This document shows, one piece after another, positions 1 through 7,440 of a stretch of DNA of 64,000 bases (its first letter is position 1; every line of letters begins with the position of its first letter). The DNA is from Bacteroidales bacterium UBA6445 (GTDB taxonomy: Bacteria; Bacteroidota; Bacteroidia; Bacteroidales; UBA932). Under the pieces are notes generated by a model that saw only the letters and a list, made by a program, of their open reading frames with translations, had not been told where the DNA came from and ran no database searches. Position numbers and translations under genes: made by a program. The stretch is from positions 186,001-250,000 of the forward strand of contig DJOF01000023.1 in NCBI GenBank assembly GCA_002439585.1. Direction: 5' to 3'.

Positions 1-76
1 TAGCTTCCCGGCGAAAATACTACAAAATCACCTTTCTCGCAACTTCTTACATTTTTTGGCTAAATTTGTCCCCGAT

Positions 77-1066
77 ATGGGCAAATATGATTTCCCCGAT
101 GGCAAACGGTACAATACTTATGTCGGGCATTACCGCAGGCTCTATGGCGAGAGACTTCAGAAACTTGTAATCGATGCCGGCTTCACATGTCCCAACAGGG
201 ACGGGCTTGTCGGCCGTGGAGGATGTTCTTTCTGTGACAATGCGGCTTTTCATCCTTCATATAGCAATCCGCTCTTGTCTATAGCGCAGCAGATAGATGA
301 AGGAATAGCCTTTCACAAGGTCCGCTACCGCAATGCTCGGCATTATCTTGCATATTTCCAATCTTATTCCAATACATACGCCCCACTTGAGGTGTTGAAA
401 GAACGCTATCTTGCAGCCCTTTCACACCCCTCTGTAGTCGGCATTGTCATAGGTACCCGGCCGGACTGTGTTGACGCTGAGAAGCTCGACTGGATAGCAT
501 CACTCTCCAAAGGACTCGATGGCTGGCAGCGGGAAGGTTTTGATGCCCCAATCGTCAGGATAGAGTATGGCATAGAGTCTTGCTATGACAAGACACTGGA
601 AAGAGTAGGGCGAGGCCACGATGTGCAATGTGCTCAGTCGGCTGCTGGGATGACGGTAGCAAGAGGCATCGATACAGGTGCGCATTTCATAATCGGACTG
701 CCAGGTGAGAGGAGGCAGATGCTTCTCGGCTATGCCGATTTCATCAATACACTACCAGTCGACTCGGTCAAATTCCATCAGCTCCAGATTGTCAAAGGAA
801 CAAGAATGGCAAGAGAATATGCCGAGCATCCGGAGGATTTCCTGCGGCTTGGACTCGATGACTATCTGGATCTTATGATAGATATTCTTGAGCGTCTACG
901 GCCAGATGTTGCAATAGAGAGAATCGCCGGTGAGGTCCCGCCTCGTTTCGTAGACAAGAGCGAGTGGGGGCTTATACGCAATTTCCAGATTTTGCATCTG
1001 CTTGACAGTCGTCTTGAAGAGCGTGACACCTATCAGGGACGCCTCTATAGCCCTAGTTCATATTAA
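77..1066 (+). CDS. TIGR01212-family (YhcC-like) radical SAM protein
   Basis: Cytosolic radical SAM enzyme of the YhcC/TIGR01212 family; the substrate of this family is not firmly established. The N-terminal part carries CPNRDG followed by GRGGCSFC, which supplies the three cysteines of the cluster in the wider C-x10-C-x2-C spacing typical of this family. Downstream GTRPDCV, EYGIES and HFIIGLPGE match the radical SAM barrel. About 330 residues is the usual length. I place the start at the ATG at 77 because the family begins shortly before the YGxRxxKL segment; a TTG at 56 is possible, and the frame is open to the window edge with no other ATG. A TAAATTTG box at 61-68 resembles a Bacteroidota -7 element but would leave almost no leader. 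It is convergent with the deformylase gene. Confidence 0.88.
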   Translation: MGKYDFPDGKRYNTYVGHYRRLYGERLQKLVIDAGFTCPNRDGLVGRGGCSFCDNAAFHPSYSNPLLSIAQQIDEGIAFHKVRYRNARHYLAYFQSYSNTYAPLEVLKERYLAALSHPSVVGIVIGTRPDCVDAEKLDWIASLSKGLDGWQREGFDAPIVRIEYGIESCYDKTLERVGRGHDVQCAQSAAGMTVARGIDTGAHFIIGLPGERRQMLLGYADFINTLPVDSVKFHQLQIVKGTRMAREYAEHPEDFLRLGLDDYLDLMIDILERLRPDVAIERIAGEVPPRFVDKSEWGLIRNFQILHLLDSRLEERDTYQGRLYSPSSY

Positions 1067-1092
1067 CAGGAAATCGGGCGAGGTCTGCAGTA

Positions 1093-1761
1093 TTATTCAG
1101 CCTTGCAGACAGCAGCTACCGAATCGGCCTTGTCTATATACAGGATGCCTTCAAGATGGTCGCATTCGTGCTGGAAGATAATAGCCGGAAACCCGTGCAC
1201 CGTATCCCTGACTGTGCGGAGTGTGGCAGGATCTGTATAAGATACGATGACAGAACTGTACCTGTCTACATTTCCCTTAAGTCCAGGGATGGATAGGCAG
1301 CCTTCCGGGGCATGGCTCTTCTCTCCATATAGTGAGTCGATCTTTACATTTGCGTAGATCTCGAATGGCTCGCCCTCCTTGTCGGTCCTGCATACGGCTA
1401 TCACCCGTCGAAGAATGCCTACCTGGGGAGCCGCTATCCCGACCCCGTTCTGAGTTGAGTCTGTGACTGTGGCTATCATCTTGGCTGCAAGAGTGCGGAA
1501 AGTGTCTCCATTCAGCTCCGATTCGGCTATCGGTGCGGATTTCTGTCTTAGAGTCAGGGAGTCGGCTTTACATAGTATGGTAAGTACACGGAGCAGGCTG
1601 TCCGGTGCATTGATGATCCCGGCTTCTTCTGAAGTGAATCCCTTTTCTTCGGTCTGGGCTGTCTCACTGCTGCTTCTGGCAACGGACATCATTAGAACTG
1701 TAAGCATTATGGAGACTACGGCAATAAATACCGAGAGTAGCTCCAGATTGATCTTTTTCAT
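1093..1761 (-). CDS. def: Membrane-anchored peptide deformylase
   Basis: Peptide deformylase, which removes the formyl group from N-terminal Met using a bound metal. All three signature motifs are present: GVGIAAPQVG (residues 106-115), EGCLS (153-157, Cys metal ligand) and QHECDH (197-202, two His ligands and the catalytic Glu). At 222 residues it is longer than the usual 150-190. The excess is N-terminal: a hydrophobic stretch at about residues 8-27 followed by a polar linker of some 40 residues, so the catalytic domain looks tethered to the membrane and perhaps exported. The start codon overlaps the radA stop (ATGA), so the two genes are translationally coupled. No methionyl-tRNA formyltransferase lies nearby. 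Whether this is the housekeeping enzyme or a second specialised copy cannot be told from the window. Confidence 0.9.
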   Translation of the reverse strand: MKKINLELLSVFIAVVSIMLTVLMMSVARSSSETAQTEEKGFTSEEAGIINAPDSLLRVLTILCKADSLTLRQKSAPIAESELNGDTFRTLAAKMIATVTDSTQNGVGIAAPQVGILRRVIAVCRTDKEGEPFEIYANVKIDSLYGEKSHAPEGCLSIPGLKGNVDRYSSVIVSYTDPATLRTVRDTVHGFPAIIFQHECDHLEGILYIDKADSVAAVCKAE

Positions 1762-3131
1762 GATTTGAACAATTTTCTAGTAAGAGAAGAGACATCATTT
1801 ACATGTATTACCTCTATATCGCCTTTGACCTCTTCCTTAGGCGAGTACTGAGAGACGAAGATGCGCCTGAAGCCTGATCTCGCGGCCTCTATGATCCTGC
1901 GTCCGGTCTGGTTGACGGGACGGATCTCTCCGCTCAGGCCGACTTCTCCTGCAAAGCAGGTATCGGCGGGGATGGCATAGTCGAAGTTGGAGGAAAGTAT
2001 TGCCCCTACAACGGCAAGGTCACACGACGGGTCAGCTATTCTCATGCCTCCTGACATGTTGAGGAACACGTCCTTGGACGCGAGCTTGAAACCTGCCCTT
2101 TTCTCAAGCACGGCAAGGAGCATGTTGAGTCTTCTTACATCGAAGCCTGTAGCGGAACGCTGAGGCGTCCCATATGCGGCCGTGCTTACAAGAGCCTGTA
2201 CCTCAATCATGAACGGCCTCATGCCGTCAAGCACAGAACCTATACATATGCCGCTCAACCCTTCCTCGTGCATCGGCACAAGAAGCTCCGACGGGTTGGT
2301 CACCTCGCGCAGTCCTTTGCCAGTCATTTCGAAGACGGCAAGCTCAGACGTGGAACCGAATCTGTTCTTAATACTCCTTAGAAGTCTGTATGGACTCTTG
2401 TTGTCTCCCTCGAATTGAAGAACCACATCCACGATGTGTTCGAGAATCTTCGGTCCGGCTATGAATCCGTCTTTTGTGATATGGCCTATAAGTATTACCG
2501 GTATACCTGACGATTTGGCGAAATGCAGAAGCAGCGCAGTCACTTCCTTTATCTGCGACACAGAGCCTGCAGTGGAGTCTATTCCGGAAGAGAACATTGT
2601 CTGTACAGAGTCCACGACCATAAGGTTTGGCTTCAGGACTTCGGCTTCAGAGATGATCTTGGAGATATCAGTCTCTGCCAGGATATAGCAGTTGTCTTCA
2701 GACATGGGGTTGTCCCCAGCAAGTCTGTCTGCCCTCATCTTTACCTGGCGTGCGCTCTCCTCTCCAGATACATACAAGGTCCTGAGATGGCCTGATGACA
2801 TAGGCAACTGAAGTGACAGGGTAGACTTTCCTATACCTGGTTCTCCGCCTATAAGTATCAGAGACCCGGCTACAATCCCGCCTCCAAGAAGTCTGTCTAC
2901 TTCGGACAACCCAGAGGGTATGCGACTTTCGCCTGCCGAACTTATGCTCCTTAGGTCTACAGGCTTGTTGCTTGAAGTGCTGCCGCTGCTTCCAGGACGT
3001 GTTGCCTTGCCGGTGACAACTGTCTGCTCCACCATGGTATTCCATTCACCACAGGCGGGACAACGTCCCATCCATTTTGGGCTTTCGTTGCCGCAGTTGG
3101 TGCAGAACCATACTGTCTTCTCTTTAGCCAT
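1758..3131 (-). CDS. radA: DNA repair protein RadA
   Basis: RadA/Sms, a RecA-like ATPase that promotes branch migration of recombination intermediates in the cytosol. The N-terminal C4 zinc finger has Cys at residues 10, 13, 24 and 27. It is followed by the Walker A motif GGEPGIGKST, the RadA-specific KNRFG motif, and a C-terminal Lon-protease-like domain with GEVGLSGEIRPV. The start at 3131 (MAKEKTVW) places the zinc finger at the usual distance from the N-terminus; a longer frame reaches 3200 but adds an atypical tail. It is the first gene of a two-gene unit with the deformylase, with a 4-base overlap. Length, about 457 residues, is normal. Confidence 0.96.
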   Translation of the reverse strand: MAKEKTVWFCTNCGNESPKWMGRCPACGEWNTMVEQTVVTGKATRPGSSGSTSSNKPVDLRSISSAGESRIPSGLSEVDRLLGGGIVAGSLILIGGEPGIGKSTLSLQLPMSSGHLRTLYVSGEESARQVKMRADRLAGDNPMSEDNCYILAETDISKIISEAEVLKPNLMVVDSVQTMFSSGIDSTAGSVSQIKEVTALLLHFAKSSGIPVILIGHITKDGFIAGPKILEHIVDVVLQFEGDNKSPYRLLRSIKNRFGSTSELAVFEMTGKGLREVTNPSELLVPMHEEGLSGICIGSVLDGMRPFMIEVQALVSTAAYGTPQRSATGFDVRRLNMLLAVLEKRAGFKLASKDVFLNMSGGMRIADPSCDLAVVGAILSSNFDYAIPADTCFAGEVGLSGEIRPVNQTGRRIIEAARSGFRRIFVSQYSPKEEVKGDIEVIHVNDVSSLTRKLFKS

Positions 3132-3278
3132 GTTATCGTATCGTGTTGTCAGTGTTTGAATTGTCGGCCGTGATACCTTGAGTCCTCTTTCAGAGGTCAC
3201 GACCGTGGGTATACAAAAAATGCAGCATCTTGAGTTTCCCTAAGATACCGCGTTTTCAGAAAAGTTACAAAGCCTGTA

Positions 3279-3500
3279 TTACTCAGCCTTTGTAGAATCC
3301 TTGCAGCAAGAAGTAGAATCTGCGTTGCAGCACTTTGTGCTGTCATTGCACGCTGCAGCAGCCTTAAGGCTGTCTGCTACTCTGATGCTGTCAGCTTTTG
3401 CCTTTGCAGCCTCTTCTGCTTTCTTGGCTGCATTGTTTCCACAAGAAGCAGCGGCAACCATCATGGCTACTACTGCCAAAGACATCAATACTTTTTTCAT
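3279..3500 (-). CDS. Small Cys-rich lipoprotein
   Basis: A 73-residue exported lipoprotein of unknown function. The N-terminal MKK plus hydrophobic stretch ends in AASC, a good lipobox. The mature part begins Asn-Asn-rich, continues with an Ala/Lys/Glu helix-forming segment, and ends in a short repeated unit with paired cysteines (STKCC, STSCC) alternating with DST. I chose the ATG at 3500 because it starts directly with the signal peptide; an upstream in-frame start at 3524 adds eight residues. A TACTTTCG box lies 44 bases upstream. The Cys pairs could bind metal or form disulfides; no function can be assigned from sequence. Confidence 0.75.
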   Translation of the reverse strand: MKKVLMSLAVVAMMVAAASCGNNAAKKAEEAAKAKADSIRVADSLKAAAACNDSTKCCNADSTSCCKDSTKAE

Positions 3501-3543
3501 AATGCTAGTAATTTTAATGGTCAACCCCTTTGGTTTTCCGCTG

Positions 3544-3551
3544 CGAAAGTA
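3544..3551 (-). promoter_or_regulatory. Possible -7 box for the Cys-rich lipoprotein
   Basis: On the minus strand the sequence reads TACTTTCG, one base from the Bacteroidota -7 consensus TAnnTTTG, 44 bases before the start codon at 3500 in an AT-rich region. No clear -33 element was found. Confidence 0.35.
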
Positions 3552-3639
3552 ATGACAATTTTTATAAGAGCAAGCAAAAAAATTAAAAATTTTATTAAAA
3601 ACGTTAAAAATACGCCTTACAAACCGCCTGATTAGTTGG

Positions 3640-4146
3640 TTATAACGGTTTTATGACTCGTGGCTCTCTGTAAAGTTCCATGCCGAAGATCCTTCCTTCT
3701 TCGATATGCACGCGTAGTGCGGTCCTTTCAATATGCCAGCCCTGTATCCCAGCCGCACCGGGATTTATATACAGAAGATTGTATGCAGGGTCATTCTTGA
3801 CCATGAGTATGTGGGAATGTCCGCAGACGAATATATCTGGTCGGTAGCGCTCTATAAGTGTCCGCGCCTTGTAGTCATACCGGCCCGGCCGGCCTCCTAT
3901 GTGTATGAGCAGAATCTTCTTGCCTTCCCGCTCGAAGCATCTGTATTCTGGGTAATCGATGCGGATGTCCTGTCCGTCACAGTTGCCATATACCCCTACA
4001 AGTGGCTTAAATGCGGCAATACTGTCTACGAAATTGATACTTCCCCCGAAGTCTCCGGCATGCCAGATCTCATCGACAGGGGAGAGGAAGTCCTTGAATT
4101 CCTCGCTGAAGACCCCGTGAGTATCGGATATTATTCCTATGTACAT
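3640..4146 (-). CDS. YfcE/MJ0936-family metallophosphoesterase
   Basis: Small calcineurin-like phosphoesterase of the YfcE/MJ0936 type, a family with phosphodiesterase activity on model substrates and no settled physiological substrate. The metal-binding blocks are SDTHG near the N-terminus, HAGDFGG, GNCD, and CGHSH with a following NPGA. About 168 residues is the family size. Start at 4146 (MYIGIISDTHG) puts the first metal motif at the very N-terminus as expected; an upstream start at 4173 is less likely. It lies downstream of rsmE on the same strand with an 88-base gap. Confidence 0.87.
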   Translation of the reverse strand: MYIGIISDTHGVFSEEFKDFLSPVDEIWHAGDFGGSINFVDSIAAFKPLVGVYGNCDGQDIRIDYPEYRCFEREGKKILLIHIGGRPGRYDYKARTLIERYRPDIFVCGHSHILMVKNDPAYNLLYINPGAAGIQGWHIERTALRVHIEEGRIFGMELYREPRVIKPL

Positions 4147-4234
4147 AGTGAAGCGTATTTCATTGGATAACAAGCATATAGCATCGCTGAAGTCCCTCTT
4201 AGACGCTGTTTGCAGAGATGGCTGCTTGCGAGAA

Positions 4235-4951
4235 TCAGTGTTTATGGAAATAAGCTAAGGCCACTGCCGCAAGAGCTGCTGTCTCTGTCCGGAGTCTTGA
4301 AGCCCCGAGACTTACTGGTATGAAGCCGGCATTGAGTGCAGCCTCGATTTCCGCTCCGGAGAAATCCCCTTCCGGACCTATAAGTACTATGATGTCTTTA
4401 CCTGGATATCTTGCGATGAGTTCTGCCGCCTCTCGTCTCTCGTCTCCGTGGCAGTAAGCTACAAGCTTTAGTGATTGTTCATCGGAAGCCACCTCCCGGA
4501 CAAAATCGATAACACCGGTACATTCGTCAAGCTCAGGAACAGCTGCCTTAAGGGACTGCTTGGCCGCTGACAGGAGGATTCTCTCGATCCTCTCCCTCTT
4601 GACCACTTTCCGCTCCGAATGCTCTCCGATGACCGGAACTATCCTGTCGACACCGAATTCGACAGCCTTTTCGCAGAACCACTCGTACCGATCAATATTT
4701 TTGGTAGGGCATACTGCCATTGTAAGCCGGTATCCGTGCCCACCCCAGTCGGGATGTGTGGTGATTATCCTTGCCGTAGCCCCCTTAGGGTTGTCGTCTT
4801 CGAGAGTACACTCATACATTGTCCCCCGGCCGTCTATCACGTTGATGCTGTCTCCACAACGGTGACGCATAACGCGACAGCAGTGTGCGGATTCCTCACT
4901 ATCAAGGCGGCATATGCCATCGGCCGTGTTATATGCCCAGAAAATTTCCAT
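4235..4951 (-). CDS. rsmE: 16S rRNA m3U1498 methyltransferase RsmE
   Basis: RsmE methylates N3 of U1498 in 16S rRNA using S-adenosylmethionine. It is a SPOUT-class protein: an N-terminal PUA-like part with HCCRVMRHR, a middle segment KNIDRYEWFCEKAVEFGVD typical of RsmE, and the C-terminal knot with IVLIGPEGDFSGAE and SLGASRLRTETAA. Length 238 is standard. Its start overlaps the tsaC stop by one base (TGATG), so it is the third gene of a tight EEP-tsaC-rsmE unit. Confidence 0.95.
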   Translation of the reverse strand: MEIFWAYNTADGICRLDSEESAHCCRVMRHRCGDSINVIDGRGTMYECTLEDDNPKGATARIITTHPDWGGHGYRLTMAVCPTKNIDRYEWFCEKAVEFGVDRIVPVIGEHSERKVVKRERIERILLSAAKQSLKAAVPELDECTGVIDFVREVASDEQSLKLVAYCHGDERREAAELIARYPGKDIIVLIGPEGDFSGAEIEAALNAGFIPVSLGASRLRTETAALAAVALAYFHKH

Positions 4952-5577
4952 CAGCCTCTTATAATCGAGATCTCTCCGTTCATGCCAACCTTGATGATCT
5001 GGGACGACATGCCTGTAGCCTTTGCCTCAAGGCCTGAAGGTACTACATAGTCCACAGCGTCTTTGATCTTATTATCGATGGCAGCAAAGGAAGATGGTGT
5101 CGGCTCACCGGAGATATTGGCTGATGTGGAGACAATGGGATGTCCTAGTTTGTAGACAAGCTTCTTGCAGAACTCCATGTCAGGGATTCTGATACCGACG
5201 CTTCTATCCTCGGCCACAGCATTGTATGCGAGGAAATGCTTGTCGGCAACAGCTTTCTCTCCTTCTGCAGGGGTCTTGCCACAGATGGCTTCTGGGTAGA
5301 TGATGGTCATCGGACGGTCGTTTACTTCCACAAGCTCTACGGCCATGTCTGGGATCTGCTTTACGTACCTGCAGATCATGTCCATATCACTGGCAAGTAG
5401 TACAAGAGCCTTGCTGTCAGAGCGGTGCTTGATCGCATACACTTTCTCTACAGCTGTCGGATTCGTCGCATCGCAGCCTATTCCCCATACAGTATCGGTA
5501 GGATACAGGATTGTGCCCCCGTCTCTGAGCACTTTGAGACAGGAAGAGATGATTTCATCAATATTATTCATTGTCAT
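4951..5577 (-). CDS. tsaC: L-threonylcarbamoyladenylate synthase (TsaC/YwlC)
   Basis: Makes threonylcarbamoyl-AMP from Thr, bicarbonate and ATP for the t6A37 modification of ANN-decoding tRNAs. The YrdC-domain signatures are visible: GGTILYPTDTVWGIGCDATN near the N-terminus, a KxR-type segment KHRSDSKAL, and VSTSANISGEPTPS near the C-terminus. At 208 residues it is the short TsaC type without the C-terminal Sua5 domain. It overlaps the upstream EEP gene by 14 bases and the downstream rsmE by one base, so the three are co-transcribed. Confidence 0.95.
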   Translation of the reverse strand: MTMNNIDEIISSCLKVLRDGGTILYPTDTVWGIGCDATNPTAVEKVYAIKHRSDSKALVLLASDMDMICRYVKQIPDMAVELVEVNDRPMTIIYPEAICGKTPAEGEKAVADKHFLAYNAVAEDRSVGIRIPDMEFCKKLVYKLGHPIVSTSANISGEPTPSSFAAIDNKIKDAVDYVVPSGLEAKATGMSSQIIKVGMNGEISIIRG

Positions 5578-6655
5578 AATGCATATCTATAGTTGCAAGC
5601 ACTGGGTAATGATCCGAGTAGTTTTTGTGGATCACCTCATGTCCGGTCGCCCTGAACATCTCGGGGTAAAGTATGTAGTCTATCCTTAGAAGAGGCCGGA
5701 ATACCGAATATGTTGCCCCGACTCCTGAGCCAGCCTCGCAGAAAGAGTCTTTGCGTCCGCGGATCAGCCGGTTGTATGTGTAGGACATGGGATTGTCGTT
5801 GAAATCTCCTGTTATGCAAGCCTCGGACGGCCCGGATTCGAAATTCTCCAAGATCTGTTCTACCTGCTCAGGACGTTTCCTTATAGATCTCTTCATGCGG
5901 TACTCGGTGTCGTTGACGGCAGCCTTGTAGTCCGCCATCCGTGCAAGTCTCGACAGAGAGATGTTGTAGCTTTCAAGGTGACAATTGTAGACCCTCAGAG
6001 GCCGTCCGTCTATCTTGTAGTCGGAATATAGCACGAGATTGGAGCTCTTTTCAAAATTTATCTTACCCTTGCTCGTTGCAGGGAATCTGCTCAGAGTCAC
6101 ATTCCCGTATGCTTCTCTTCTTCCGACATTGAAATAATACTGTATGTCGTATCCTTTCAGTCTCTTGCGTATGAAGTCACGCACATTCTCTCCACTGATA
6201 GTCTGGAACTCCTGCAGGCAGATGATGTCAGCGTCCTGTCGGCGAAGGAAGGCAAATACTGAGTCTGCGCATTCTCTCCGATTAGTGAAACTACCTTTTC
6301 GGTACAGTGCAAATCTGCCGACATTGTAAGAAATTATCTTTATATCCCCGGCCTTTGCTCCGGATCTGCTGCCAATCTGTACAAATCGCCCGCAGAAGAG
6401 CAGGGCAGGAAGAAGACATAGCAGCGGTATCATGGCCGCTTTGGACTTCCGGTATAGTGCCCAGGCAAGAAGCCCGGCGTTGACTATCAGTAGGGGTAGG
6501 AACAGAAGTCCGAAGACGGTCATGTACCAGGCCTTGGATGGATTGATATAGGTGGATAGGTAGCTTAGCACAAGAAGTCCTCCGGCAATGCACATTAGAG
6601 TGCGTGCCGTGATGCCGAACAGAAGTCCGTGCTTTCGTTGCCCTTCTCTTTCCAT
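5564..6655 (-). CDS. Membrane-anchored endonuclease/exonuclease/phosphatase-fold protein
   Basis: EEP-superfamily hydrolase with an N-terminal membrane part. Three hydrophobic segments occupy roughly residues 12-90. The catalytic domain then begins with IISYNVGRF, and shows CLQEFQ (metal-binding Glu), CHLES, GDFNDNP (Asp/Asn), DYILY and SDHYPV (terminal Asp-His pair). Substrates in this superfamily range from DNA to phospholipids and inositol phosphates, so a specific reaction cannot be named. The topology suggests the catalytic domain faces either side of the inner membrane. First gene of an overlapping unit with tsaC and rsmE; a TATATTTG box lies 31 bases upstream. Confidence 0.85.
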   Translation of the reverse strand: MEREGQRKHGLLFGITARTLMCIAGGLLVLSYLSTYINPSKAWYMTVFGLLFLPLLIVNAGLLAWALYRKSKAAMIPLLCLLPALLFCGRFVQIGSRSGAKAGDIKIISYNVGRFALYRKGSFTNRRECADSVFAFLRRQDADIICLQEFQTISGENVRDFIRKRLKGYDIQYYFNVGRREAYGNVTLSRFPATSKGKINFEKSSNLVLYSDYKIDGRPLRVYNCHLESYNISLSRLARMADYKAAVNDTEYRMKRSIRKRPEQVEQILENFESGPSEACITGDFNDNPMSYTYNRLIRGRKDSFCEAGSGVGATYSVFRPLLRIDYILYPEMFRATGHEVIHKNYSDHYPVLATIDMHYDNE

Positions 6656-6685
6656 AAATTACTGATAATAATCTGTTTTTCTATC

Positions 6686-6693
6686 CAAATATA
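6686..6693 (-). promoter_or_regulatory. -7 promoter box for the EEP-tsaC-rsmE unit
   Basis: Minus-strand TATATTTG matches the Bacteroidota -7 consensus TAnnTTTG exactly and sits 31 bases upstream of the start at 6655. A convincing -33 TTTG was not seen at the expected distance. Confidence 0.5.
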
Positions 6694-6760
6694 CGATAGA
6701 AATGCCTCCTGCCTATATACCTCAACCACGCTTTCATGCTATAGGCCTCAGGCGAATGAT

Positions 6761-7435
6761 TTAATAATAAATATTGCCTCGTCTTCTCCAGTAGCGGATG
6801 AGCAAGAAGCCGAAAATCATTCCTCCGAGATGTGCGAAATGCGCCACTCCGTCAGCAGTGCCTGTGACTCCGGTAAACAGTTCGATGCCGGCAAATATCA
6901 GGACGAACCATTTGGCTGTAAGCGTTATGGGCGGGAATATAAGAGTAAGCCTTGTGTTAGGATATAGCATTGCGAAGCCGAGGAGCACACCGTAGATCGC
7001 TCCTGAGGCTCCGAGAGTAGGAGTCCTAAGCAAATTGTCGTATGCGGATATTATGCCGTGAGACAGGTAGGACGATGCCTGAAGATATTCCACTCCTGTG
7101 TGAAGTGCGATCGCCCCGAGTCCGGTAACGAAATAGAATATAAGGAATTTCTTGGTCCCGAGACTTCTCTCCAGCGGCATACCAAATATAAGCAGCGTGT
7201 ACATATTGAAAAATATGTGGAAGAAGCCTCCATGCATAAACATATGCGTGAGTATCTGCCATGGTCTGAAGAATGGGGACGCAGGATAGAACATGGCAAA
7301 TGTAGCCACCATGAATTCCCGATTGATCACGGTTGCTATGTAGACGAGTATGTTTATTGCGATTATATTTTTCGTTGCCGGGGGGATTGATGCGAGGAAA
7401 CCTCCGCCTCCACCACCATAATTGTAGTAGCTCAT
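6761..7435 (-). CDS. Rhomboid family intramembrane serine protease
   Basis: Polytopic inner-membrane protease that cleaves transmembrane substrates. The catalytic dyad is visible as Ser144 in GASGAIYG and His202 in AHFAHLGGMIFG. The conserved HGGFFHIFFNMYTL block of the second helix and about six hydrophobic segments are also present. The N-terminus starts with an unusual Gly run (six consecutive Gly after MSYYNY). Length 224 is normal. It follows mutL with a 5-base gap on the same strand and is the last gene of a small-protein/mutL/rhomboid unit. Confidence 0.93.
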   Translation of the reverse strand: MSYYNYGGGGGGFLASIPPATKNIIAINILVYIATVINREFMVATFAMFYPASPFFRPWQILTHMFMHGGFFHIFFNMYTLLIFGMPLERSLGTKKFLIFYFVTGLGAIALHTGVEYLQASSYLSHGIISAYDNLLRTPTLGASGAIYGVLLGFAMLYPNTRLTLIFPPITLTAKWFVLIFAGIELFTGVTGTADGVAHFAHLGGMIFGFLLIRYWRRRGNIYY

Positions 7436-7440
7436 ATGTT

